This document shows positions 51,832 to 60,152 of a stretch of 64,000 nucleotides of DNA, in pieces. Position numbers and translations under genes: made by a program. This stretch comes from Floridanema aerugineum (GTDB lineage Bacteria; Cyanobacteriota; Cyanobacteriia; Cyanobacteriales; Aerosakkonemataceae). How positions within the stretch are numbered: position 1 is the stretch's first letter; each line of letters starts with the position of its first letter. The DNA is taken from assembly GCF_041929345.1 (NCBI RefSeq), contig NZ_JBHFNQ010000218.1, positions 1-64,000 of the forward strand. Direction: 5' to 3'. The notes under the pieces were generated by a model. It saw only the letters and a program-made list of their open reading frames with translations, did no database searches and was not told where the DNA came from.

Positions 51832-52294
51832 AGATCTTGTCTTTGTTTGAGGATTTTCTATCTTTCTGTTTAATCTCAGCTTTTTACCTCTAAAATTTAC
51901 TCAGAGGCATCTATACTAATGAGATCCTAACTGTCTATTCTTACAATCAGCTTCTTCATTAGGTAAGAATCTGAGCTTATTTCTTAAGATTTAGGCGTTC
52001 CTGAATTTACAGGATGTAATAACGCCCTGTATCTTTAGCAGTTTTCATCTTATCATTTGTTTACAAAAAGCTACTAGGATGAAAACCGTAACCTTTCTCT
52101 ACTACTCAAATTACAGATTGGTTGCTATCCTACCATACAATTAACATAGAACAGTGCCAGAAGGCAGAAGGCTCCAGGGCAGAAGGCAGAAGGGTTCGAT
52201 CGACTTTTTACCTATTTTCAACTGCTCAATTATTTCTGCTAGGCTGTGATTTCAGATAGCGTAAAATCAGGAAATAGGACGTGACGGTAAACCC
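51832..52294. other. cp12-FIST gene divergent spacer
   Basis: About 460 bp without a recognised gene. It contains GCAGAAGGC direct repeats near 52155-52190 and a GTTACTACATC-like AT-rich upstream stretch. Promoters for cp12 (left) and the FIST gene (right) are expected here. Confidence 0.45.
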
Positions 52295-53536
52295 ATGAGC
52301 AACCAAATTAGATGGGCAAATGCCCTCTCCACCCGTCCCTCTTTGGAAGCGGCTGTCGAGGAAGTTGTAGAACGTACAGAACAATCATTACAAGCATCAG
52401 CAGACTTAGGACTGGTGTTCATTTCCTCTGCTTTTGCTAGTGAGTATACAAGGTTAATGCCCTTACTCCAAGAACGATTATCAGCAAAAGTACTAATTGG
52501 TTGCAGTGGGGGCGGTGTAATTGGCATGAGTCGCTACGGCGAAGCCCAAGAAGTAGAAGGACAACCAGGATTAAGTCTGACTTTGCTACACTTGCCAGAT
52601 GTAACAGTACAAGCCTTTCATCTCCTACCAGAAGTTTTACCAGATTTAGATAGTTCTCCCGATACTTGGGTCAATTTAATTGCTGTTTCACCTGAAACTC
52701 GACCTAATTTCATTCTATTTTCCGATCCCTTTCTATCGGGGATCAACGATCTCCTAGAAGGTTTAGATTATGCCTATCCGGGAGCGATTAAATTAGGTGG
52801 ATTAGCTAGCGGTGGTAACGTTAGAGGTAATATTGCTCTATTTTGTAATTACGAACTCTATCGCGAAGGAACGGTAGGAGTTGCCCTGAGCGGTAACATT
52901 ATTTTAGAAACAATTGTGGCTCAAGGTTGCCGTCCCATTGGTGAGACTTATCGCGTTACCCAAGGGGAAAGAAACATTGTTTTGGGATTAGAAGAACAAA
53001 GTAGTAATGCTTTTGGTAGTGATAATTCTCGTCCACCTTTAGAAGTGTTGCGAGATTTGTTACAAGGGTTAAGTGATACCGATCGCCTATTAGCCCAAAA
53101 TTCCCTATTTGTTGGTGTAGCCAGAGACGAATTTAAACAGGAATTAGAACACGGAGACTTTTTAATTCGCAATTTGTTGGGTGTCGATCCCAAAGCAGGC
53201 GCGATCGCAATAGGCGATCGAGTTCGTCCCGGACAACGCATCAAATTTCACCTCCGAGATGCCGAAGCATCCGCTGATGATTTAGAAATGATGCTTAAAC
53301 GTTACCTACAACAAACCCCCGCAGATGCCGATGCCATTGGCGCTTTAATCTTCCCCTGTGTCGGTAGAGGCGAAGGGCTTTATGGTCGCCCTAATTTTGA
53401 TTCCCAAATGTTCCGTCGCTACATTAAAAATGCCCCTCTAAGTGGCTTTTTCTGTAACGGCGAAATTGGCCCCGTCGGAGGTAGCACCTTCCTTCACGGT
53501 TATACCTCCGTATTCGGCATTTGTCGCCAACCCTAG
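52295..53536 (+). CDS. FIST domain signal-transduction protein
   Basis: The 413-residue protein carries FIST N (about 40-240: GLVFISSAFASEYTRLMPLL, KVLIGCSGGGVIG, IKLGGLASGG) and FIST C (about 245-405, ending NAPLSGFFCNGEIGPVGG). FIST domains are proposed to bind small ligands such as amino acids and are often fused to signalling domains; here they stand alone. The start is ATG 52295. Downstream is a G-rich microsatellite. Confidence 0.9.
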   Translation: MSNQIRWANALSTRPSLEAAVEEVVERTEQSLQASADLGLVFISSAFASEYTRLMPLLQERLSAKVLIGCSGGGVIGMSRYGEAQEVEGQPGLSLTLLHLPDVTVQAFHLLPEVLPDLDSSPDTWVNLIAVSPETRPNFILFSDPFLSGINDLLEGLDYAYPGAIKLGGLASGGNVRGNIALFCNYELYREGTVGVALSGNIILETIVAQGCRPIGETYRVTQGERNIVLGLEEQSSNAFGSDNSRPPLEVLRDLLQGLSDTDRLLAQNSLFVGVARDEFKQELEHGDFLIRNLLGVDPKAGAIAIGDRVRPGQRIKFHLRDAEASADDLEMMLKRYLQQTPADADAIGALIFPCVGRGEGLYGRPNFDSQMFRRYIKNAPLSGFFCNGEIGPVGGSTFLHGYTSVFGICRQP

Positions 53537-53540
53537 AAGA

Positions 53541-53643
53541 GGCAGGGGGGCAGGGGAGCAGGGGGGCAGGGGAGCAGGGGAGCAGGGGAGCAAGAAAACT
53601 CTTTAACTCAAAACTCAAAACTCAAAACTCAAAACTCGAAACT
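53541..53643. repeat. AGGGGAGC and AACTCAAA microsatellites
   Basis: G-rich units (AGGGGAGC and AGGGGGGC, 53541-53592) are followed by four or so copies of AACTCAAA (53604-53643). The G-runs could fold as a quadruplex. Similar tracts are common in this genome's spacers (see 55713-55744). Confidence 0.75.
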
Positions 53644-53660
53644 ATCCCAGTCCCCTTCCC

Positions 53661-54758
53661 TTAAAGCAACAACGTAGCGTAATTGTCAATCATTGCGGGA
53701 GTTCGATCGCTTCCAGTAGCACTAAAATTTTGGAAAAAGCGCCTAGCTTTTGGGGGGAAATTTGGATAATCAAACATCCCATCACCAGCGGCAATATCTG
53801 CCCAGAAATAACGTAAACTGGGGGCTAATTCGCGAGCAGTTTCTAAGGGTAAACTTAAAGGTGGTTCGGTTAATAAACGCAGCATAAATTGGAGAGAGCG
53901 ATCGCCCATCCACTCCCGCGAAAAATTCGGTAAATTAGGCCATTCCGGTAAAGAATCAATTCGATGACTTTCAACTTGTAACCATTTTCTTCCCAACTCA
54001 TCAGCCCGAAAATGTAAAATTCGATAAGGGTGAGGATAACTCACTAAAGAACCAGTCGTAATATCATAAATTCCCCGATCCTCAGCAATATCTTGAACGT
54101 GCAAATGTCCCGTAAATACCAACTGCACCTTTGGACGTAAAATTTCCAACAACTGAGGCGCATTTTCTAACATATATCTGCGCCCCATTTTATGCTGAGA
54201 TTGTCCCGGCAAATGTTCCACCACATTATGATGAATCATCACCAAAATCAACTCTTCCTTAGCAGTTGCCAAAACACCTTTTAACCACTCTAATTGAGTA
54301 TCATCTAAACGTCCGATTTGATCGCCTTTTTCATGAAAATTATTAGAATTTAAACCAATTAAGCGCACTCCGGGCAAAATTTCACAAGTGTAATAAAGTT
54401 GTTTCGGGTTATCATAACCAAACTTTTGATAATAACTCGGAAAATCTGCCCAACTAATAGTTTTTTCATCACCTCGGAAAACAGGTACATCATGATTTCC
54501 CGGTACAACGTAAACTGGAAAAGGTAACTGCGCCAACCGCTGTTCTAACCAAGCATGATTCTCCCGTTCACCATGTTGAGTTAAATCTCCTGGTAATAAT
54601 AAAAAATCCAGGTCGAGTTGCGCCAAATGTTGAAAAATTAATTCTAAAGCTGGAATGCTAACTTCTACCAAATGAAACCGATAAGGATTGTCCCAAATGG
54701 TGTGAGGAAGGGCGATGTGTAAATCGCTAGCCACTGCGAAGCGAAATTCTAAACTCAT
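53661..54758 (-). CDS. Calcineurin-like metallophosphoesterase
   Basis: The 365-residue protein has the dinuclear metal-site motifs: VASDLHI, LLPGDLTQHGERENH, VVPGNHDVPVF, VMIHHNVVEHLPG and FTGHLHVQDIAE. The substrate is unknown; relatives hydrolyse cyclic nucleotides or phosphodiesters. The C-terminal 100 residues (LPEWPNLPNFSREWMGDRSL) are an accessory domain of unknown role. It is convergent with the FIST gene. Confidence 0.9.
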   Translation of the reverse strand: MSLEFRFAVASDLHIALPHTIWDNPYRFHLVEVSIPALELIFQHLAQLDLDFLLLPGDLTQHGERENHAWLEQRLAQLPFPVYVVPGNHDVPVFRGDEKTISWADFPSYYQKFGYDNPKQLYYTCEILPGVRLIGLNSNNFHEKGDQIGRLDDTQLEWLKGVLATAKEELILVMIHHNVVEHLPGQSQHKMGRRYMLENAPQLLEILRPKVQLVFTGHLHVQDIAEDRGIYDITTGSLVSYPHPYRILHFRADELGRKWLQVESHRIDSLPEWPNLPNFSREWMGDRSLQFMLRLLTEPPLSLPLETARELAPSLRYFWADIAAGDGMFDYPNFPPKARRFFQNFSATGSDRTPAMIDNYATLLL

Positions 54759-54835
54759 GATGGCAATAAGCGAATTAAATGAGTAAAACCTCGATCGAAT
54801 GGAACTAAAATAAGCTGTCTAGATCCCCGACCTCC

Positions 54836-54868
54836 AGATCCCCGACTTCTTCGAGAAGTCGGGGATCT
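54836..54868. repeat. 33-bp hairpin AGATCCCCGACTTCT
   Basis: Perfect 15-bp arms around TCG; a partial copy AGATCCCCGACC precedes it at about 54821. It sits between the divergent phosphoesterase and trmB genes and is a type of repeat common in cyanobacterial spacers. Confidence 0.75.
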
Positions 54869-54985
54869 AGAAGGCGAAACTTTTGCTTAAGTGCCATTCA
54901 ACCTTGATCCCCGTCGAGTATAACTAATACTGAGCCGTTACGACCTCTATCTGTGTAGTTTATTTACGAAAAAGGAGTAAAAATT

Positions 54986-55633
54986 TTGGCAGCTGTCCGA
55001 GTCCGTCAGCACGTTAACCCATTAAGCAGGAAGTATCAAACGCCAACAAGTCCCCCAGACTGGAGTCAAATTTATGCCGATCTGGATCAACCAATACATT
55101 TGGACATTGGCTGTGCTAGGGGTAGATTTGTGTTGAGCATGGCACAGATCCAACCTGATTGGAATTTTTTAGGGTTGGAAATTAGGGAACCTTTAGTTGA
55201 TGAAGCAAATCAATATCGGGATCAATTAGGTTTGGGAAATTTACATTACTTATTTTGCAATGTAAATAATTCTTTGCGCCCTCTCCTGAGTTCCCTTCCT
55301 CCGGGAAAGTTGCAGCGAGTGACAATTCAATTTCCCGATCCTTGGTTTAAAAAACGTCACCAAAAACGGCGTATGGTACAACCAGAAACGGTAGCTGATT
55401 TAGCTAATTATTTGGTGATTGGTGGCGAAGTGTTTATTCAATCGGATGTGGAAGCTGTGGCGATCGAAATGCGCGATCGTTTTCAAGAACACCCAGCTTT
55501 CCAAAAACAAGGTACAACCGAATGGTTAACTCAAAACCCCCTCCCAGTCCCCACCGAACGCGAAATCGCCACCTTTAATAAAGGAGAACCTGTTTATCGC
55601 GTCTTGTTTCAGAAAATTGGGACTGGGGACTAG
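54986..55633 (+). CDS. trmB: tRNA (guanine-N7-)-methyltransferase
   Basis: TrmB forms m7G46 in tRNA using S-adenosylmethionine. The 215-residue protein has the SAM loop DIGCARGRFVLSMA, then GLEIREPLVDEA and the signature FPDPWFKKRHQKRRMVQ. The start is TTG 54986, eight bases after AAGGAG (54972-54977); no ATG is near, so TTG is the likely start. Confidence 0.95.
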   Translation: MAAVRVRQHVNPLSRKYQTPTSPPDWSQIYADLDQPIHLDIGCARGRFVLSMAQIQPDWNFLGLEIREPLVDEANQYRDQLGLGNLHYLFCNVNNSLRPLLSSLPPGKLQRVTIQFPDPWFKKRHQKRRMVQPETVADLANYLVIGGEVFIQSDVEAVAIEMRDRFQEHPAFQKQGTTEWLTQNPLPVPTEREIATFNKGEPVYRVLFQKIGTGD

Positions 55634-55712
55634 GGAAAGTTTTGAGTGAGAGAGTTTTGAGTTTTAAGTTAAGGAAGAGTTTTAAATTAAAGAACTTCTC
55701 CTTGTTCCCCAG

Positions 55713-55744
55713 TCCCCTTGTCCCCTTGTCCCCTTGTCCCCTTG
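55713..55744. repeat. TCCCCTTG octamer, four perfect copies
   Basis: A four-unit tandem array, with degenerate flanks, fills the 130-bp gap between the convergent trmB and glycosyltransferase genes. Nothing else is seen in the gap. Confidence 0.8.
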
Positions 55745-55763
55745 TCCCCTTTTCCCTTTGTCC

Positions 55764-57656
55764 CTAGTCCCCAGTCACGAGTACCCGAATTAATTTGTAA
55801 GCTTTGGTTTTAGCTAATACTTGATGGGGAGTAGTATCGAGTAATTCGCGATCGACTTGGTTGGATTGACTGAGGATTAAAACAGAAGTGCGATTTGGAT
55901 TAGCAGCAGCGGTTTTTTTCATGTAATTAAAGGTTTCGTTAAAACCTTCTAAATACTTGACATTTCGTTGAGTGTAGAACACCACACTGGGTTTTTTAAA
56001 GCCAATCATAAACAACTCTTCCCCTGGGTTTTCTACTTCTTTGATAACAGCAGATAATTCCCGTAAAGGCATTTGTCTGGCGCTATCCAAGAGAAAAGAG
56101 GCGGGTGTGAGGACAAAAGTTAAGAAGGCGACAAAAGCGATAAAATTGGCAACTACTAAGAATGGTAAACGGCGACGATGTAGGAGTAAAAAAATTAGGG
56201 CGATCGCACTAATTCCCCAAATTAAAAAACCGCTGAATGTTAACCCAGACTTTTCTAACAGCTGGCGCAAATTAGGTATTGCTGGATCGTATCCCAGTAT
56301 CTTTGGCAGATAGAGCAGTAAACCTGCAATAGCAATACATAAAACAACGTTGAAAATTCCACTCCAAAACAAACCTTTATTTGTTTGGAACTTCTCGCTG
56401 TCGGTAATCAGAAACTTTTCCGAAGTCACAAAAGTTATTTGTTCGCTAAACAACAGCGCCACTAAAATTGCCGCTGCTGGCATTAATGGGATAACGTAGC
56501 TGGGCAACTTAGTTACCGCGATCGTAAAAAAGCCAAATATCCCGAAAAACCAAGCCAAAGCAAATAAACCAAGCTGACTGGAACGGGCAGAATTTCGCCA
56601 TTTTTTCCCTTGCCAAAAGCGCAATTTGACGACCGCTAAAGGCAGATAAATCGACCAAGGGAAAAACCCTACTAACACCACCAAAAAGTAAAAATACCAA
56701 GGTGCAGAATGGCGATTAACTACTTGGGTGAAGCGTTCAACATTGTGATAACCAAAAAACGCATCAATGAAAGCATTGCCATTGCGTAAATAGCACAAGA
56801 TATACCAGGGGAGAGCGATCGCACTAAAAATCAAACTACCCCAAACCGGGCGCATTTCTCGCCAAACTTCCCGCCAATTTCCCAAATAAATTACAAAACC
56901 AGCAATAATTATTAGCTGCAAAACAATCCCCACCGGGCCTTTAGTTAATACCGCCAAAGCACTTAAAACATAAAAAGCTATATACCAAGGCGAAATATTT
57001 AAAAAGAACTTTTGCTGATTTTCCCCTGAATTACTTTCATCTTTTGTCGCATAACCAATAAAAAAACAGAACAAAGATGTGCCGATACAACCACTGAGCA
57101 ACATATCAGAAACACCCGTTCTCGCCCAAGCAATTGTAATCGGATTTAACGCAATTAAAGCCGCACCAATCCAAGCAGAAAGGGACTGAGGACTGGGGGA
57201 AGAGGTGGGGGGGTGGGTTCGGTCAGAGGGGGTGGGGAGAGAGTTTTTCTCCCCATCTCCCCAGGGGCTAGGAAAACCAAACCGTTGCAGGGTATAAAAA
57301 CCGAGTGCCGTTAAAGCTAGTGCAGCCAAGGCAGAAGGGAGTCTTACCGCCCACTCGTTGACACCGATCGTTTGGTAGGCGATCGCCATCAGCCAGTAAA
57401 CTAAAGCTGGTTTGTCAAAACGAGTCTCACCATTGAAATAAGGCGTAATCCAATCCCCCGTCACCACCATTTGCCGCGCCGCTTCCGCAAACAAAGGCTC
57501 AGTCTCATCCACCAACCCAATGCTACCCAAATGCCAAAAAAAGGCTAGCCAACCAATCAACAACACCCACAAAATCGAGAGTAACCACACCATTTTCGGA
57601 TGCGTCTCCCAATACTTCTGCAAAGGAATAGTAAAGCGCTCAAAATACAGTTTCAT
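55764..57656 (-). CDS. GT39/ArnT-like membrane glycosyltransferase
   Basis: The 630-residue protein has about eleven membrane helices and the family's first lumenal loop with the DE motif (IGLVDETEPLFAEAARQM, then FDKPALVYWLMAIAY). These enzymes move a sugar from a polyprenyl phosphate to lipid or protein in the envelope; the substrate is unknown. About 30 residues between the first helices (SPWGDGEKNSLPTPSDRTHP and following, about 129-158) are polar and encoded by G/C-run DNA of intergenic type. The start is ATG 57656. Confidence 0.88.
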   Translation of the reverse strand: MKLYFERFTIPLQKYWETHPKMVWLLSILWVLLIGWLAFFWHLGSIGLVDETEPLFAEAARQMVVTGDWITPYFNGETRFDKPALVYWLMAIAYQTIGVNEWAVRLPSALAALALTALGFYTLQRFGFPSPWGDGEKNSLPTPSDRTHPPTSSPSPQSLSAWIGAALIALNPITIAWARTGVSDMLLSGCIGTSLFCFFIGYATKDESNSGENQQKFFLNISPWYIAFYVLSALAVLTKGPVGIVLQLIIIAGFVIYLGNWREVWREMRPVWGSLIFSAIALPWYILCYLRNGNAFIDAFFGYHNVERFTQVVNRHSAPWYFYFLVVLVGFFPWSIYLPLAVVKLRFWQGKKWRNSARSSQLGLFALAWFFGIFGFFTIAVTKLPSYVIPLMPAAAILVALLFSEQITFVTSEKFLITDSEKFQTNKGLFWSGIFNVVLCIAIAGLLLYLPKILGYDPAIPNLRQLLEKSGLTFSGFLIWGISAIALIFLLLHRRRLPFLVVANFIAFVAFLTFVLTPASFLLDSARQMPLRELSAVIKEVENPGEELFMIGFKKPSVVFYTQRNVKYLEGFNETFNYMKKTAAANPNRTSVLILSQSNQVDRELLDTTPHQVLAKTKAYKLIRVLVTGD

Positions 57657-57783
57657 GCAGCCTTTAACCGTCGGTAAGTAATCCTGCTCAGTTTTGTTGT
57701 CAGACTTACTTTAGCGAGAAATGACAAATTTTGGTTAAGGCTACCAGGAACAAGGAGAATTTTAGCTTCTGTCTCTTTCCCTG

Positions 57784-58353
57784 CTAACTTGAAGGTTGCA
57801 AAATTAACTGCCACTCTGACTTTTGGCGATTCCAGACGGGTGAAGATGTTTCGCCGACAACATAAGGACCCCAGTAGCGCCCGGAACCATCTTGAGCAAA
57901 GGCAATCAGCACATCTCCCTTTTCTAGCTGTACAATTCCTTTGGGTAAAGAGAGAACTAATCCACTGGTAGCACCTTCTTGGGGAGCAAAGTCCCAGTGT
58001 CCTGGTTCACCGTACACTGATTGTTTGACGGTAGCAGACTGCTGTTTTCTCACTCCTACCTGTTTTGGTAAAAAGGCAACTCTCACTGGATAATCTGTTT
58101 GATTACTCAAGCGTAAAGCTCTCTGAGGAGTTTTGACCGACGTTGCTCTTGGATTGACTTTTGTCGTAGATTGGTTGTTGGTGACTGACTCGATCGCAGC
58201 AGAATCCCGATTTGATAAGGAAACTGGAGAAACTCGCGGCTGTGTTTGCTCAACAGTAACGCTGATTTCCCACCGACTCAGGATCAATGCCACAAGTACA
58301 AATCCACAGCTAACGCTAAAGATAGTGTAAACTTGCCATTTTGGTAGATTCAT
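57784..58353 (-). CDS. Membrane-anchored protein of unknown function
   Basis: A 189-residue protein with an N-terminal membrane helix (YTIFSVSCGFVLVALILS), then a Ser/Thr/Asn-rich linker, and a beta-rich domain from about 80 (LRLSNQTDYPVRVAFLPKQ, YGEPGHWDFAPQEGATSGLVL, DVLIAFAQDGSGRYWGPYVVGE). Probably periplasmic or lumenal. I do not recognise the family. It sits 128 bp from the start of the glycosyltransferase gene. Confidence 0.7.
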   Translation of the reverse strand: MNLPKWQVYTIFSVSCGFVLVALILSRWEISVTVEQTQPRVSPVSLSNRDSAAIESVTNNQSTTKVNPRATSVKTPQRALRLSNQTDYPVRVAFLPKQVGVRKQQSATVKQSVYGEPGHWDFAPQEGATSGLVLSLPKGIVQLEKGDVLIAFAQDGSGRYWGPYVVGETSSPVWNRQKSEWQLILQPSS

Positions 58354-58569
58354 AGTTTTTTAGATATAACTATTTTTATGTTTAAGAGGTGATAATTTTG
58401 TCATAACAGATCCCCGTTCAGATGGAAACGGATTTGGGCTAAATAAAATAACCTTTAATATAAATGACTAAGCCCATGACGGTAATTTCGGAGTTAATCT
58501 TAAATTAACTCCCCCAGATTATAAAATGTTACTTAGGTTCCCGTTTCTCTTCTTAAATTATCTCTGGCA

Positions 58570-58905
58570 ATGCAAAACACTCGTCTTAACACTTTAGTTG
58601 TTTATACTAGTAATCAGATTGGCGCTTGGTTTCGCAACCCTTGGCGACGGTTATCATTACAATTAATCTGTTTGTTGCTGGGCTTTTTTCTGGGAACTGC
58701 TGTCTCTACGGAAACTGGTCAATCGGCACGATGGGATGTGCCAGCAGCCGGAATTTTGGTATTATTTACTGAGTTATATAGTAGATTTTTTTACACAACT
58801 AGAAAGCCTGGAGTCCAACGCTCTTTATTAACTGAATCAATTAATTTGCTCAAAATTGGCTTGACTTTTAGTCTATTTATTGAAGCGTTCAAACTCGGTT
58901 CTTGA
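58570..58905 (+). CDS. ycf20: Ycf20/DUF565 family membrane protein
   Basis: Ycf20 proteins are thylakoid-associated and in plants affect energy-dependent quenching. The 111-residue protein has RRLSLQLICLLLGFFLGTAVST, WDVPAAGILVLFTELYSRFFY and a third helix near the end (INLLKIGLTFSLFIEAFKLG), as in the family. The start is ATG 58570; glyK begins 4 bp after its stop. Confidence 0.9.
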   Translation: MQNTRLNTLVVYTSNQIGAWFRNPWRRLSLQLICLLLGFFLGTAVSTETGQSARWDVPAAGILVLFTELYSRFFYTTRKPGVQRSLLTESINLLKIGLTFSLFIEAFKLGS

Positions 58906-58909
58906 TGCT

Positions 58910-59968
58910 ATGCCAGAACTCAACAGGAAATCATTAAGAGAAATCCTCGAAAATTGGGTTTCTAGTAATAGTTTATCAGCATCTTCTCTGGAAAAACTAC
59001 AGATTTGGGCTTTGGCAGATCAGTCACGGGCAAAAGCTTTTGGAATTACTTCCGAAAATGTGGCCCAGTTGCTTGATAATCGCTCGCACTTCTTCCCCCA
59101 ACTCCATCCCCAAGTCATCGCATATTGCCAAAACAAAGGTTTCACCAGTCGCCCTTTAATTCTAGAAACTCTCTGGGAATTATGGCTACCTTTGGCAATT
59201 CAATTAGCAACTTGGCGGCGTGATTTACCACGTCCTTTAATTCAAGGAATCTTGGGCGGACAAGGCACGGGAAAAACCACTTTAGCAGCTATTCTTACTT
59301 TAATTTTAAAACATTTGCGGCTCGAAACTATAAGTATTTCGATCGATGACCTCTACAAAACCTACGCCGAAAGACAAGAACTGCAACAACAAGACCCTAG
59401 ATTAATTTGGCGAGGGCCTCCGGGAACTCATGATGTAGAATTAGGAATTAAAGTTTTAACTCAATTACGCCAACAAAAAACACCTGTAGAAATTCCCCGC
59501 TTCGATAAATCTTTGTGGCAAGGTGCAGGCGATCGCACTACGCCAGAAATAGTCGAAAAAGCTGATATTGTATTATTTGAAGGTTGGTTTGTGGGGGTGC
59601 GTCCGATCGATCCTACCACCTTCGACTCTGCACCAGAACCAATTGTTACTTTAAGCGATCGCACTTTCGCCCGTGACATCAATTTTAAACTCCAAGAATA
59701 CGTTCCTTTGTGGCAACTTTTAGACCGTTTAATTGTCCTTTATCCCGTCGATTATCGGCTTTCTTTGCAATGGCGTAAACAAGCAGAACAAGAAATGATT
59801 GCATCTGGAAAAACCGGAATGACAAATGAAGTTATTGAGCAATTTGTCGCCTACTTTTGGCGCAGTATTCACCCAGAATTATTCATTAAACCATTAGTTG
59901 AAAACCCAGATTTAGTAGATTTAGTTATTGAAATCAATCCCGATCATTCTCCGGGTGTCCTGTATTAA
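58910..59968 (+). CDS. glyK: Glycerate 3-kinase (cyanobacterial/plant type)
   Basis: The enzyme phosphorylates D-glycerate to 3-phosphoglycerate, the last step of the photorespiratory cycle. The 352-residue protein has the P-loop GGQGTGKTTL and the downstream ISIDDLYKTYAERQ, GPPGTHDVELG and VVLFEGWFVGVRP-type segments of this kinase. I start at ATG 58910 (MPELNRKS); the longer reading from TTG 58880 would overlap ycf20 by 26 bp. It is probably co-transcribed with ycf20. Confidence 0.92.
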   Translation: MPELNRKSLREILENWVSSNSLSASSLEKLQIWALADQSRAKAFGITSENVAQLLDNRSHFFPQLHPQVIAYCQNKGFTSRPLILETLWELWLPLAIQLATWRRDLPRPLIQGILGGQGTGKTTLAAILTLILKHLRLETISISIDDLYKTYAERQELQQQDPRLIWRGPPGTHDVELGIKVLTQLRQQKTPVEIPRFDKSLWQGAGDRTTPEIVEKADIVLFEGWFVGVRPIDPTTFDSAPEPIVTLSDRTFARDINFKLQEYVPLWQLLDRLIVLYPVDYRLSLQWRKQAEQEMIASGKTGMTNEVIEQFVAYFWRSIHPELFIKPLVENPDLVDLVIEINPDHSPGVLY

Positions 59969-60152
59969 TAAAATCATTCGTTGTCTAAAAAAAGCGATCG
60001 TTATTGCATATCGATCGCCTAAACCTAATATAATATCTATATCCTACGGTAGATAAGTTAATTGCATTTGTACTGTATATATTTTATGCTGCAAGTCAGA
60101 TAGAGTTGCAATACAGACGCTCTATATTATTTAAAGGCTTCTACTACCATTT

